From the NCBI GenBank assembly GCA_016787725.1, contig JAEUTZ010000006.1, forward strand, positions 1-64,000: 64,000 nucleotides of DNA, read 5' to 3'. A program made the translations under genes and the position numbers. Below the pieces are notes generated by a model. It was not told the DNA's origin. It searched no databases and saw nothing but the letters and a program-made list of their open reading frames with translations. Below are positions 45,023 to 55,072 of the stretch, one piece after another. Positions within the stretch are counted from its first letter, which is position 1. Each line of letters begins with the position of its first letter. This DNA is from Cyclobacteriaceae bacterium (GTDB lineage: Bacteria; Bacteroidota; Bacteroidia; Cytophagales; Cyclobacteriaceae).

Positions 45023-45037
45023 AAATTAATTGACACT

Positions 45038-45898
45038 ATGGAAACTGTTTTACGAATTGCCATTCAGAAGTCGGGACGATTGCAAGAGGATTCCCTGAAA
45101 CTACTCAAGGAAAGTGGGCTGCACTTCAGCAACGGGCGCGATCAACTTAAAGCCCAGGTGAGAAACCTACCCATTGAGTTGCTTTTTCTCCGGGATGATG
45201 ACATTCCACAATATGTGGAGGATCAGGTTGCCGATGCCGGGATTGTGGGTGAAAATGTCTGGATCGAAAAGCAAAAGGACAACCAACTCATCAAGCGCCT
45301 TGACTTTGCCAAATGCCGGTTGTCGATCGCCATACCCCGTTCGGAAAACTACACGGGCATTGCATCCCTGGCCGGAAAGAATATTGCCACCTCCTACCCT
45401 ACGATTGTCAAACAGTTTCTAAAAAAGCATCAGGTACAAGCCGGCATCCATGAAATCAGTGGGTCTGTTGAAATTGCACCAGGCATTGGTCTGGCGGATG
45501 CAATCTGTGACATAGTTAGTACAGGCAGTACCTTGCTTAGTAACGGATTGAAAGAGGTGGAAGTGGTGTTACAATCGGAAGCCATCCTGATTGCCAGCCC
45601 CATATTAACATCTGAGAAACAGACGTTGTTGGATCAACTGCTCTTTCGCATTCAAGCCGTGCAGCTCGCCAAAAACAACAAGTACATTTTACTCAATTGC
45701 CCCAACGATGCGATCGAAAAAATTACTAACGTAATCCCGGGAATGAAGAGCCCAACGATTTTACCGTTGGGCCGCCCCGGATGGTCTTCCTTGCACTCCG
45801 TAGTGGATGAAAATGACTTTTGGGGGAAAATCGGTCAATTGAAATCACATGGCGCTGAAGGTATTTTAGTAATCCCCATTGAAAAAATGATTCTTTAA
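45038..45898 (+). CDS. hisG: ATP phosphoribosyltransferase (long form)
   Basis: 286 residues, first enzyme of histidine synthesis (ATP + PRPP). The length fits the long, HisZ-independent type with a C-terminal regulatory PII-like domain (about 215-286, ending with 'GAEGILVIPIEKMI'), which allows feedback inhibition by histidine. 'GLADAICDIVSTGSTL' (about 150-165) is the PRPP-binding loop. It begins the operon after the attenuator. Confidence 0.96.
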   Translation: METVLRIAIQKSGRLQEDSLKLLKESGLHFSNGRDQLKAQVRNLPIELLFLRDDDIPQYVEDQVADAGIVGENVWIEKQKDNQLIKRLDFAKCRLSIAIPRSENYTGIASLAGKNIATSYPTIVKQFLKKHQVQAGIHEISGSVEIAPGIGLADAICDIVSTGSTLLSNGLKEVEVVLQSEAILIASPILTSEKQTLLDQLLFRIQAVQLAKNNKYILLNCPNDAIEKITNVIPGMKSPTILPLGRPGWSSLHSVVDENDFWGKIGQLKSHGAEGILVIPIEKMIL

Positions 45899-45910
45899 AT
45901 AATCAGGACC

Positions 45911-47185
45911 ATGAAAAGAATTTCTTATCCCAGTCGTCAAGAATGGCCCTCTTTATGCGAGCGGCCTCAAATTGAGTTGGATTTTCTAGAAGGCTCGGTA
46001 AAGAATGTTCTTAACCGGGTTCGCACCTCGGGTGATGCTGCGCTGAGAGAATTAACGAATCAGTTTGATAAAGTCTCTCTTGATAAGATTCACGTAACTC
46101 AACAAGAAATCGATCGTGCCATTGCGACCATCCCTTCCTCATTGAAGACCGCTATCCTGGCTGCTTCCAAGAACATTGAAGTATTTCATGCTGCGCAAAA
46201 ACGCACTGTTGATAAAATTGAGACAATGCCAGGGGTTACCTGTTGGCGCAAGGCTACACCGATACAGAAAGTTGGCATTTACATACCCGGTGGGACCGCG
46301 CCTTTGTTCTCGACTGTCTTAATGCTGGCTGTTCCGGCCCGAATTGCGGGCTGTGAGGAGGTGGTGTTATGTTCACCACCCGGAAAAGACGGCACTATCC
46401 ATCCCGCCATTTTGTTTGCAGCTCACCTTACAGGTGTAAAGAAAATCTATAAAGTTGGAGGTGCCCAAGCCATTGCAGCCATGGCCTTTGGTACTGAAAC
46501 TATCCCCGCAGTAAGTAAAATATTCGGACCTGGCAATCAGTACGTGACCAAAGCAAAACAACTGATAAGTCAGGAGGGAATCGCCATTGACATGCCTGCC
46601 GGACCTTCGGAAGTTCTGATAATTGCTGACGACACTGCTGATCCCGCCTTTGTTGCGGCCGATCTATTGTCGCAAGCGGAACATGGTGTGGATAGTCAGG
46701 TGGTTTTGGTTACCACTACAGACCAATTGATTGACCCCATCTTAGTTCAAATTGAAAAGCAATTGGAAATTTTACCTCGGAAGGACCTAGCACAGGAAGC
46801 TTTAACGAATAGTTTGGTGATCACTTTCAAAGAACAAAATGAACTGATTGATTTCGTCAATGAGTTTGCACCCGAACATTTGATCATCAATACCAGCGAT
46901 TGCAGTCAACTGGTTGATCGCATTGTAAACGCAGGCTCAATCTTTCTTGGGCCTTATTCACCCGAAGCGGCCGGTGACTATGCTTCCGGAACTAACCACA
47001 CCTTGCCAACTAATGGCTATGCCAAGGCGTTCGGTGGCGTATCGCTTGAAAGCTTTTCCAAATACATTACGGTGCAACAGATTACAAAAGCTGGTTTAGA
47101 AGTGTTGGGGTCAATTGTGGAAGAAATGGCGGAGGCGGAGCAATTACAAGGTCATGCGAACGCTATTAAAGTTAGAAGGTCATGA
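45911..47185 (+). CDS. hisD: Histidinol dehydrogenase
   Basis: 424 residues. It oxidises histidinol to histidine in two NAD-dependent steps. 'GGAQAIAAMAFGTETIP' and 'GPGNQYVTKAKQL' (about 180-225) and the catalytic 'FAPEHLII' (Glu-His pair, about 320) are intact. It starts 12 bases after hisG; the stop overlaps the hisC start (ATGA). Confidence 0.97.
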   Translation: MKRISYPSRQEWPSLCERPQIELDFLEGSVKNVLNRVRTSGDAALRELTNQFDKVSLDKIHVTQQEIDRAIATIPSSLKTAILAASKNIEVFHAAQKRTVDKIETMPGVTCWRKATPIQKVGIYIPGGTAPLFSTVLMLAVPARIAGCEEVVLCSPPGKDGTIHPAILFAAHLTGVKKIYKVGGAQAIAAMAFGTETIPAVSKIFGPGNQYVTKAKQLISQEGIAIDMPAGPSEVLIIADDTADPAFVAADLLSQAEHGVDSQVVLVTTTDQLIDPILVQIEKQLEILPRKDLAQEALTNSLVITFKEQNELIDFVNEFAPEHLIINTSDCSQLVDRIVNAGSIFLGPYSPEAAGDYASGTNHTLPTNGYAKAFGGVSLESFSKYITVQQITKAGLEVLGSIVEEMAEAEQLQGHANAIKVRRS

Positions 47186-48216
47186 AATTCAACCTCGAGA
47201 AGCTGGTGCGGCCCACAATCTTATCATTGAAGCCCTATTCTTCAGCCCGTGATGAATTCCAGGGCAATGCGGCCATCTTTCTGGATGCCAATGAAAATCC
47301 ATATCCTTCAGCCTTTAACCGGTATCCTGATCCGCATCAATTGAAGTTGAAACAAAAGCTATCCCGGATTAAGGATGTTCCCATCGATCAAATTTTTTTA
47401 GGCAATGGCAGCGATGAGCCTATTGATTTATTGATTAGGGCATTTTGCGAGCCGGGAGTTGACAACGTATTGATTCCTCAGCCAACGTATGGCATGTATA
47501 CGGTAAGTTCAGAAATCAACAATGTTTCCATCAAATCCATCCGGCTTACTAAAGATTTTGATCTGGATGTAGCTCCACTAAGAAATTCGTGGGATAGTAA
47601 AACAAAATTGATTTTCCTTTGCAGTCCAAATAATCCTTCGGGTAACTTGCTAACGGAAGAAAAGGTATTGAGTATCTTGAGAGATTTTCCTGGAATTGTA
47701 GTAATGGATGAAGCTTATGTCGATTTTACCGGTTCGAAAGGGTTTGTGCCATACTTAAAAGAATTTCCAAACCTGGTCATCCTACAAACATTGTCCAAAG
47801 CTTGGGGATTGGCCGCGATTCGGCTTGGAATGTGTTTTGCGAGCACAGAAATTATTGCCCTCCTAAATAAGATCAAACCACCGTATAACATTTCCATTCT
47901 GTCGCAGCAGGTAGCCGAAGAAGCATTGAATCATGAGTCGGCAAAGAATGCCCATGTATTCGAAATCATTGAATCGCGAAAAAAGCTGGCCTCCGACCTT
48001 ACCGGAATCAAGCTGGTGAAGAAAGTGTTTCAATCCGATGCTAATTTTTTACTTGTACAGGTTACGAACGCAAAAAAAATATATCAGGAGCTTGTGAACC
48101 GTGGCATTATTGTTCGCGACCGCTCGAATGTAATCTTATGTGACAATTGCCTCCGCATCACGGTGGGGACTCCGGTTGAAAATCAAAAGTTGGTCTCAGA
48201 GCTTAGTCAATTATGA
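47182..48216 (+). CDS. hisC: Histidinol-phosphate aminotransferase
   Basis: 344 residues, class I/II PLP aminotransferase. The Schiff-base lysine is in '[14 protein letters not shown]' (about residue 210), and '[10 protein letters not shown]' (about 150) binds PLP. It converts imidazole acetol phosphate to histidinol phosphate with glutamate. It overlaps hisD and hisB by four bases at each end. Confidence 0.96.
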   Translation: MKFNLEKLVRPTILSLKPYSSARDEFQGNAAIFLDANENPYPSAFNRYPDPHQLKLKQKLSRIKDVPIDQIFLGNGSDEPIDLLIRAFCEPGVDNVLIPQPTYGMYTVSSEINNVSIKSIRLTKDFDLDVAPLRNSWDSKTKLIFLCSPNNPSGNLLTEEKVLSILRDFPGIVVMDEAYVDFTGSKGFVPYLKEFPNLVILQTLSKAWGLAAIRLGMCFASTEIIALLNKIKPPYNISILSQQVAEEALNHESAKNAHVFEIIESRKKLASDLTGIKLVKKVFQSDANFLLVQVTNAKKIYQELVNRGIIVRDRSNVILCDNCLRITVGTPVENQKLVSELSQL

Positions 48217-49334
48217 AGAAAGTATTATTTATTGATCGGGACGGTACATTGATTGTTGAACCCAAGGAAGATCCGCAGATTGATAGTCTCGATGAACTGA
48301 AATTTATTCCAGGCGTATTTACCTGGTTAGGGAAAATTGCCCGTGAAACGGATTATGAGTTGGTCATGGTAACCAACCAGGACGGGCTGGGTACGGCCAG
48401 TTTTCCGGAAGATACTTTCTGGCCGGTTCAAAATATGATTCTGAACACCTTGGCCGGGGAAGGAATACATTTCAAAGCCATTCATGTTGATCGATCGTTA
48501 CCACATGAAAATAAACCGACTCGTAAACCCGGCACCGGAATGCTCACCGAATATTTTAGTGGCGATTACGATTTAAAGAACTCCATCGTAATTGGAGACC
48601 GGCTAACCGATATAGAACTTGCTAAAAATCTTGGGGCATCGGCTATTCTGTTAAATGATGGAAGTCTGCGGAATCGTGTAAGTGAAAAGGGGCTTGATCT
48701 TGATTGCCGCCTTATTACTGACAATTGGAAGGATATTTATAAAGCCGTAGCCTCTTCGCGCCAAGCTACGGTGCAACGAATCACCAAAGAAACTGATATC
48801 AGGATTTCTGTCAATCTGGATGGCTCAGGTAAGTCTGTCATTCATACAGGGCTACCATTTTTTGATCATATGTTGGATCAATTGGCCCGTCATGGTCTCC
48901 TTGACCTCTCTATTCAGGTAAAAGGGGATCTGCATATTGATGAACATCATACCATTGAAGACACGGCCCTTGCGTTGGGAGAAACTTTTCTGAAAGCCCT
49001 TGGGGACAAGCGTGGCATAGAGCGATATGGCTTTTGTTTACCCATGGATGATTGCCTGGCACAAGTAGCCATTGACTTTGGTGGCCGTCCCTGGTTAGTG
49101 TGGGAGGCTGAATTTAAGCGTGAAAAGATTGGAGATATGCCTACGGAAATGTTTGTACACTTCTTTAAATCATTTTCTGATGCATCCAAATGTAATCTGA
49201 ATATCAAAGCCGAAGGCACTAATGAACATCATAAGATTGAGGCGATTTTCAAAGCTTTTGCCAAGGCAATTAAAATGGCAGTACGGAAAGATCCCTACAA
49301 TGACCAATTGCCCAGTACCAAAGGCACACTATAA
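48213..49334 (+). CDS. hisB: Bifunctional histidinol-phosphatase / imidazoleglycerol-phosphate dehydratase
   Basis: 373 residues, fusion of two enzymes. Residues 1-165 form a HAD phosphatase with the DRDGTL nucleophile motif (8-13), 'VTNQDG' and the late '[14 protein letters not shown]'. Residues about 185-373 are the IGPD domain with the manganese-binding '[13 protein letters not shown]' and '[11 protein letters not shown]' motifs. The Cys-rich zinc site of E. coli HisB-N (C-x-H and C-x-C) is absent: the corresponding stretch reads '[15 protein letters not shown]'. Confidence 0.96.
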   Translation: MKKVLFIDRDGTLIVEPKEDPQIDSLDELKFIPGVFTWLGKIARETDYELVMVTNQDGLGTASFPEDTFWPVQNMILNTLAGEGIHFKAIHVDRSLPHENKPTRKPGTGMLTEYFSGDYDLKNSIVIGDRLTDIELAKNLGASAILLNDGSLRNRVSEKGLDLDCRLITDNWKDIYKAVASSRQATVQRITKETDIRISVNLDGSGKSVIHTGLPFFDHMLDQLARHGLLDLSIQVKGDLHIDEHHTIEDTALALGETFLKALGDKRGIERYGFCLPMDDCLAQVAIDFGGRPWLVWEAEFKREKIGDMPTEMFVHFFKSFSDASKCNLNIKAEGTNEHHKIEAIFKAFAKAIKMAVRKDPYNDQLPSTKGTL

Positions 49335-49366
49335 GATGAATCTCCCAAATTCTTAATGAGGACTTC

Positions 49367-49951
49367 ATGATTGCTGTTATAAAATATAATGCTGGTAACA
49401 TCCGATCCGTTGCCTTTGCTTTAGAGCGTCTGGGTATTGACTTTACAATTACCGATACGCATGAAGAGATTCAGCGTGCCGATAAAGTAATTTTCCCCGG
49501 TGTAGGAGAAGCCAGTTCAACGATGGCTTACCTTCGCGACCGGAAACTGGATAAAGTGATTAAAGAACTCAAGCAACCTGTTTTGGGCATTTGCTTGGGT
49601 ATGCAACTGATGTGCGCATATTCTGAGGAAAATAATACGGCCTGCCTGGGAATTTTTGAGGAATCGGTTAAGCTTTTCAAACCTGAGCATAAAGAGAAAG
49701 TACCCCATATGGGGTGGAATTCGTTGGCCTTAACCAAAAATTGGCTGGATCCAGGGGTGGACGATGGGTATGTCTATTTTGTTCACAGTTACTATGTACC
49801 GGTAAACCCGTACACGGCTGCCATAACAGAATACGTCCTTCCTTTCAGTTCGGCCCTGAAAAAGGATAATTTCTATGCCGTACAGTTCCACCCGGAGAAA
49901 TCGGCTACAATTGGAGAAAAAGTACTGTTAAGCTTTTTAAATAAGTCGTAA
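49367..49951 (+). CDS. hisH: Imidazole glycerol phosphate synthase, glutaminase subunit
   Basis: 194 residues, class I glutamine amidotransferase. The nucleophile Cys is in 'GICLGMQLM' (about 78-86), and the catalytic His-Glu pair is in 'QFHPEKS' (about 176-182). It delivers ammonia to HisF. It starts 32 bases after hisB. Confidence 0.96.
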   Translation: MIAVIKYNAGNIRSVAFALERLGIDFTITDTHEEIQRADKVIFPGVGEASSTMAYLRDRKLDKVIKELKQPVLGICLGMQLMCAYSEENNTACLGIFEESVKLFKPEHKEKVPHMGWNSLALTKNWLDPGVDDGYVYFVHSYYVPVNPYTAAITEYVLPFSSALKKDNFYAVQFHPEKSATIGEKVLLSFLNKS

Positions 49952-49973
49952 ATCGCACCAAATTTTTGACAAA

Positions 49974-50696
49974 ATGAGGATCATTCCAGCGATTGATATT
50001 ATTGACGGCAAATGTGTTCGCCTTACCCAGGGAGATTTTAAAAAGAAAAAGGTTTACCGTGAGGATCCGGTAGAAGTAGCCCTGGAATTTCAGGATGCTG
50101 ATCTGGATTGCCTGCATTTAGTTGATCTGGACGGTGCAAAAAAAGGCAAAGTGGTGAACTGGGATGTTATTCGGGAAATTCAGGAGCGGACTGCGTTAAG
50201 TGTTGATTTTGGGGGTGGCGTTAAAACTGAAGCGGAAGTTGAGCAATTATTGAATCTGGGCGTCCATCAGATTAACATTGGAAGCCTTGCCGTAAAGGAA
50301 CCGGAGAAGTTCTCTGACTGGCTCAAAAAGTATGGTCCTGAAAATTTTGTGCTTAGTGCCGATGTTAAAGGTGAACATGTATCCATCAATGGTTGGTTGG
50401 AAGAAACCGAGTTCCGGTTGTTTGACCTGGTGGATCAATTTGAAAAACAAGGGTTGGAATTTCTTACCTGTACGGATATTGGAACAGACGGCACACTGAA
50501 GGGTCCTAATCTTGGTTTATATAAAAAACTTGTAAACCGCTACCCTACCATTAAGATCGTTGCCAGTGGCGGAGTAAGTTCGATGGATGATCTGCGGGAA
50601 TTGAAGTACGCGAGGGTCTATGGCGCCATTATTGGAAAGGCAATTTATGAAGGCAAGATCAAACTCGAAGAATTAAAGGCCTTCCAAAATTCTTAA
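49974..50696 (+). CDS. hisA: ProFAR isomerase (HisA)
   Basis: 240 residues, TIM barrel made of two half barrels. Catalytic Asp8 is in '[14 protein letters not shown]' and the second Asp in '[14 protein letters not shown]' (about residue 165). It performs the Amadori rearrangement in histidine synthesis. It starts 22 bases after hisH. Confidence 0.96.
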   Translation: MRIIPAIDIIDGKCVRLTQGDFKKKKVYREDPVEVALEFQDADLDCLHLVDLDGAKKGKVVNWDVIREIQERTALSVDFGGGVKTEAEVEQLLNLGVHQINIGSLAVKEPEKFSDWLKKYGPENFVLSADVKGEHVSINGWLEETEFRLFDLVDQFEKQGLEFLTCTDIGTDGTLKGPNLGLYKKLVNRYPTIKIVASGGVSSMDDLRELKYARVYGAIIGKAIYEGKIKLEELKAFQNS

Positions 50697-50706
50697 TATT
50701 CTGACT

Positions 50707-51462
50707 GTGCTTACCAAACGAATTATCCCTTGCCTTGACATAAAGGATGGACGCACGGTGAAGGGCATCAACTTTGTTAATATCCGCGATGCCGGTGATC
50801 CTGTGGAGTTGGGTGCCTCGTATGCGCTGCAAGGTGCAGACGAATTGGTGTTTCTGGACATTGCAGCAACCAATGAAAACCGTAAAACCTTTGTCAACCT
50901 GGTGAAAAAGATTGCAGCTCGTATAAACATCCCATTTACCGTTGGGGGTGGAATAAGCAGTATCGAGGATGTGGCCCCCTTGTTGGAAGCAGGTGCTGAT
51001 AAAGTAAGCATTAATTCCGCAGCTGTAAAGAGTCCAACCCTGATCGATCAACTGGCAAAAGCCTTTGGTTCCCAGTTCGTAGTATTGGCCATTGACGCGC
51101 GTAAAATCCATAACCAGTGGACGGTACACACACATGGCGGTAGCAAACCATCCGATAAAAAGCTTTTCAGCTGGGCCCGAGAAGGTGCTGAACGGGGTGC
51201 TGGCGAAATTCTATTTACCAGCATGGATCATGATGGAACTAAACAAGGGTTTGCGATTGACCCGTTAGGGAAGCTCAATGAATTGTTACAAATTCCGGTA
51301 ATTGCCTCCGGTGGTGCCGGCAACCGTCAACATTTTCTGGAGGCCTTCCTGCTTGGCAAAGCCGATGCTGCCCTGGCAGCTTCTTTGTTTCATTTTGGAG
51401 AGCTACCGATTCCGGAATTAAAATTATACTTAAAAAACAGCGGGGTTCCCATCCGTATTTGA
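50707..51462 (+). CDS. hisF: Imidazole glycerol phosphate synthase, cyclase subunit
   Basis: 251 residues, TIM barrel paralogous to HisA. The GTG start at 50707 gives the conserved N-terminus '[19 protein letters not shown]' with catalytic Asp11, and the second Asp is in '[14 protein letters not shown]' (about residue 176). It pairs with HisH. It starts 10 bases after hisA and ends 3 bases before hisIE. Confidence 0.97.
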   Translation: MLTKRIIPCLDIKDGRTVKGINFVNIRDAGDPVELGASYALQGADELVFLDIAATNENRKTFVNLVKKIAARINIPFTVGGGISSIEDVAPLLEAGADKVSINSAAVKSPTLIDQLAKAFGSQFVVLAIDARKIHNQWTVHTHGGSKPSDKKLFSWAREGAERGAGEILFTSMDHDGTKQGFAIDPLGKLNELLQIPVIASGGAGNRQHFLEAFLLGKADAALAASLFHFGELPIPELKLYLKNSGVPIRI

Positions 51463-51465
51463 AAT

Positions 51466-52068
51466 ATGATCGATGCAAACAAAGTAAACTTCGAAAAATC
51501 AAATGGATTGGTACCCTGTATTGTCCAAGACGCCCAATCAAACTGCGTGCTCATGTTAGGGTATATGAATCGCGAAGCTCTGGATAAAACCCTTTCAGAA
51601 AAAAGACTCACATTTTACAGCAGAAGCAAGGAACGCCTTTGGACCAAGGGTGAAACCTCCGGGAATTTTTTGTCGCTCCTGGAAGTAAAGCTGGATTGCG
51701 ACCAGGATACGCTGCTATTTAAAGTCAAACCAGCGGGACCTGCCTGTCATACCGGGGCGGACACCTGCTTTAATGAGGTGAACGAACCATCGGGACTGGG
51801 GTTTCTTGAGAAAATCATTCAGGAAAGAAAACAAAATCCAAAGGCAGGGTCGTATACCAATAAACTCATCGATTCAGGAATTAATAAAGTTGCTCAAAAA
51901 ATTGGGGAAGAAGCAGTAGAGCTTGTGATCGAAGCAAAAGACAATAACCGTGAATTATTTTTAAGCGAAGCTGCAGATTTGATGTATCACTATCTGGTCT
52001 TGTTGGCAGTTAAAGGTCATGAATTGCAGGATGTGATAAACGTATTAAACGCCCGGCACCGAAAGTAA
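51466..52068 (+). CDS. hisIE: Bifunctional phosphoribosyl-AMP cyclohydrolase / phosphoribosyl-ATP pyrophosphatase
   Basis: 200 residues, last gene of the operon. Residues 1-110 are the cyclohydrolase with zinc ligands in 'DCDQDTLLFKV' and 'GPACHTGADTCF', and the rest is the MazG-like pyrophosphatase with 'KIGEEAVELVIEAKD' (about 146-160). It catalyses steps 2 and 3 of the pathway. With this gene the operon codes for the full route apart from a separate HolPase, which hisB supplies. Confidence 0.97.
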   Translation: MIDANKVNFEKSNGLVPCIVQDAQSNCVLMLGYMNREALDKTLSEKRLTFYSRSKERLWTKGETSGNFLSLLEVKLDCDQDTLLFKVKPAGPACHTGADTCFNEVNEPSGLGFLEKIIQERKQNPKAGSYTNKLIDSGINKVAQKIGEEAVELVIEAKDNNRELFLSEAADLMYHYLVLLAVKGHELQDVINVLNARHRK

Positions 52069-52153
52069 CTCTGCCCAATAAATAAATCGTCATCCAGCTT
52101 ACCATTTTCCACGGCCAGACTTCGTATTTTCGAACATCCGAAGCAAACCCGCT

Positions 52154-52843
52154 ATGACGAATACAGAAACACGGATCATTGATGGATATCCTTTTATTCC
52201 GTACACCCATCCAACCTACAGCGATGAAGAAATGGTCAGACGGAGTTCAGAATATTACCTTTGGCTCAATCAGCGTAGAACTGTACGCGACTTCTCAGAT
52301 CGGCCAATTCCTTTTCCTGTGATTGAGAATTTGCTGCTGGCGGCTTCCACCTCACCGTCCGGTGCCCACAAACAACCCTGGACATTCTGTGTGGTTTCAA
52401 ATGGACACTTGAAAAGCGAAATCCGGCTTGCTGCTGAAAAGGAAGAGAAGGAAAGTTATGAGAACCGAATGAGTAGGGAATGGCTTGATGATTTGAAACC
52501 CTTGCAAACCGATTGGCGAAAACCGTTTCTTGAAGTGGCTCCTTACCTGATTGTGGTGTTCAAAAAAGCTTATGATCTGACACCTGACGGAAAAAAGAAG
52601 AACAACTACTATGTAAATGAATCCGTTGGCCTGGCGTGTGGATTTCTGTTAACCGCGATTCATCATGCCGGCCTGGTTGCCCTGACCCACACGCCTAATC
52701 CTATGAATTTCCTGACGTCTCTCCTAAGACGACCTGAAAATGAAAGACCTTTCCTCCTGATCCCCGTTGGATATCCAAATAAGGAGACCTATGTTCCTAA
52801 ACTGGATCGGAAAAACCTTAGTGAAATTCTGGTGACGTATTAA
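52154..52843 (+). CDS. Nitroreductase-family flavoprotein, iodotyrosine deiodinase-like
   Basis: 229 residues. The FMN-binding nitroreductase start is 'RRTVRDFSDRPIP' (about 41-53) with 'SPSGAHKQPW' (about 67-76). The lid helix keeps the Glu-Tyr-Lys spacing of iodotyrosine deiodinases: Glu at -4 and Lys at +21 from the Tyr in 'KESYENR'. Bacterial IYD homologues of this type reductively remove halogen from halotyrosines in vitro. It stands alone after the his operon. An ordinary nitroreductase role remains possible. Confidence 0.82.
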   Translation: MTNTETRIIDGYPFIPYTHPTYSDEEMVRRSSEYYLWLNQRRTVRDFSDRPIPFPVIENLLLAASTSPSGAHKQPWTFCVVSNGHLKSEIRLAAEKEEKESYENRMSREWLDDLKPLQTDWRKPFLEVAPYLIVVFKKAYDLTPDGKKKNNYYVNESVGLACGFLLTAIHHAGLVALTHTPNPMNFLTSLLRRPENERPFLLIPVGYPNKETYVPKLDRKNLSEILVTY

Positions 52844-53421
52844 GGTCGATTGCTGGTAACCCCTTCCTTCTTGGGATGTAACTTGATGTAGGTAAGTTGG
52901 TAGGTATATTCCGCTTGTCCCGAATTTTCCTTTCGGACACCTTCCAGCATATCCCGGGCTGCGTCATAGGTAAACGTATAAGTAGAATATTCACCTCTCG
53001 ATTCAAAGTGCTTATATATCATAATATTAGAATCGGTCATACGGGTAAATTCACCTCGTACGGAATACGAAGGGAGGTGTTCCTTATCCAACGGTATTTC
53101 TATGAACTCCCGTCCAGGATCTGTGCCATCACGAATAATGGCCACGGTGGTATAATTCTCTTTGCGGGTCATAATCTTATTTTTCTCAACCGGAGAGAGG
53201 AGTCCCTTTCCTTTCTTTTCAATCACAACGGAGACTGAATAAATTCCTTCAATGGAACCAACGCTGGTATAATCCTTACTCATATAACGTTTCACCACAT
53301 CATGAAAACTTACCTGCTCATATGGATACACTTTCCTGTTTTGATTCATCTGATACAGTTTCTCCACGGAGCACCCTACAACAGCCGGCAACAGCAGACC
53401 AAAAAGTGCCAGTTTTTTCAT
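52840..53421 (-). CDS. Predicted lipoprotein, unknown function
   Basis: 193 residues from the ATG at 53421; a start 24 bases upstream would put extra charged residues before the signal. The lipobox is AVVGCS (Cys17). The mature protein is beta-rich with alternating hydrophobic strands and no recognised domain. It overlaps the end of the convergent deiodinase-like gene by four bases and is preceded, on the same strand, by unrelated sequence. Confidence 0.65.
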   Translation of the reverse strand: MKKLALFGLLLPAVVGCSVEKLYQMNQNRKVYPYEQVSFHDVVKRYMSKDYTSVGSIEGIYSVSVVIEKKGKGLLSPVEKNKIMTRKENYTTVAIIRDGTDPGREFIEIPLDKEHLPSYSVRGEFTRMTDSNIMIYKHFESRGEYSTYTFTYDAARDMLEGVRKENSGQAEYTYQLTYIKLHPKKEGVTSNRP

Positions 53422-53448
53422 ACGCTTCCTGCTTTCAAAGATCACTAT

Positions 53449-54930
53449 TTAAAATACAATATCCTGATACACACCATGTTGAAATGATCTGCATGAAAGC
53501 CGCCCTTGTAATGCAACCGGTTTGAAGAGTGACTTTCCCATTAGCATGCGCACACATTCCTGAATTCCTTCCGTAATGCTGGGGTGTGGGTGAACACATT
53601 CGGCTAATTCTTCGATGCCTTTATCCATCGAGATTAACACTGCGACCGCTTGAATGGCACTGCTGGCATGATTGCCTACCACCTTCATGCCAAGAATTTT
53701 CATATGGTCATCACACGTGACTAATAATTTAATAAATCCTTGCGTATTCCGCTTAGCAATAGCCCGCGAAATTGTGCTGTACTCAAGTGTTACTACCTTA
53801 TAGTTAATTCCTTGTTCCCGGGCCTGTATTTCGTTCATCCCTACTCCCGCTACCTCCGGATTTAAAAACATAATGGTACTGATGTTTTCATACACCAGTT
53901 TCCGGTCCGGGTGTCCGAATATCTTTTCCACCGCATACCGTCCTTCCAACTCACCCACATTCACCAGGGAGATGTCGGCTGTTAAATCACCTACCGCATA
54001 AATATTGGAGACATTCGTTTGCGTATCATTATTGTCAATACCGCGTTTGGTAATATTAATCCCCACCTTGTCATCCCATAAGTCTTCAATATTGGCAACA
54101 CGACCTACCGAAACCAATGCTTTTTCGACATTAAAAGTATCGCGACTTCCTTCGGTATATTCCAATTCATACTCCACACGCCCATTTACAATCTTCATGG
54201 ATACAAGGCGTGAATTACGATGAATAAGTACACCGTTGTTTTCCATATTCCGCTCTACGATCCTGACCACATCCTCATCTTCAAAGGGTAGAATCCGGTC
54301 GCCCTTATCAATCAGGTGTACCTTGGTACGACCAAAACCGCTAAAAATAGTAGCATATTCGCAACCGATTACCCCCGCTCCAACAATCACCATACTTTCT
54401 GGAAAGTCTTCCAGATCCTCAATTCCATCACTGGTTAAAACAACTCGCTCATCGATCGGCAGTTCGGGTAAAAATCTCGGACGGCTGCCGGTAGCGAGTA
54501 CGATATTTTCCGCATAGACGACTTCGCGATTTGCTCCTTGCGTTATTTCAATCTCATGCGGAGAAAGCAATTTTGCATGACCGGATTTATAACTCAGCAG
54601 ATTGGCATAGTTAGACAAATTCAACTGAAGCATGTGTTCCTCAAGTAAACTCTTTCGCTCCTGTACTGCTTTACGAACTTCATTTTGAATTTCGCGAAAA
54701 CTAATGGAGGGAGCTTGAATATTATATCGCTTCAAACTTTTGCGAAATGCCGAGGCCTCACGGGAAAGCTCCCACCAGGTTTTTGAAGAGAGGGCTCCAT
54801 TGGTTATGCCCGCTCCCCCTACCTTGTTTTTCTCTATCAGCAGGGTTTTCTTTTTAAAATCCATGGCCCGCATTGCAGCTGCGTATCCAGAAGGGCCGGC
54901 ACCGATGACAACCAAATCATATTTTTCCAT
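53449..54930 (-). CDS. FAD/NAD-dependent pyridine nucleotide-disulfide oxidoreductase homologue lacking the redox disulfide
   Basis: 493 residues from the ATG at 54930. The FAD-binding 'VVIGAGPSGYAAA' (about 6-18), the NAD-binding 'MVIVGAGVIGCEYA' (about 182-195), the second FAD site 'IYAVGDLT' (about 315) and the C-terminal 'HPHPSITE' (about 458) all fit the dihydrolipoamide dehydrogenase/transhydrogenase family. Where lipoamide dehydrogenases have CxxxxC, this protein reads 'GGAGITNGALSSKTWWE', without any cysteine. It may be a soluble transhydrogenase-type or other NAD(P)H oxidoreductase. It is divergent from the PAP2 gene. Confidence 0.85.
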   Translation of the reverse strand: MEKYDLVVIGAGPSGYAAAMRAMDFKKKTLLIEKNKVGGAGITNGALSSKTWWELSREASAFRKSLKRYNIQAPSISFREIQNEVRKAVQERKSLLEEHMLQLNLSNYANLLSYKSGHAKLLSPHEIEITQGANREVVYAENIVLATGSRPRFLPELPIDERVVLTSDGIEDLEDFPESMVIVGAGVIGCEYATIFSGFGRTKVHLIDKGDRILPFEDEDVVRIVERNMENNGVLIHRNSRLVSMKIVNGRVEYELEYTEGSRDTFNVEKALVSVGRVANIEDLWDDKVGINITKRGIDNNDTQTNVSNIYAVGDLTADISLVNVGELEGRYAVEKIFGHPDRKLVYENISTIMFLNPEVAGVGMNEIQAREQGINYKVVTLEYSTISRAIAKRNTQGFIKLLVTCDDHMKILGMKVVGNHASSAIQAVAVLISMDKGIEELAECVHPHPSITEGIQECVRMLMGKSLFKPVALQGRLSCRSFQHGVYQDIVF

Positions 54931-55072
54931 AGAGAATAAAGCCAGAAACCTCGAAGTTATCAATTCTGTTCAAGGAATCAATACCTGATCGAACGCGGCC
55001 GATTCAAACAATTATGAGTAACTTAGCCGTATTGAAATTCAATCCTAAAGCCCGCACGATTTTTGGGTAGTG

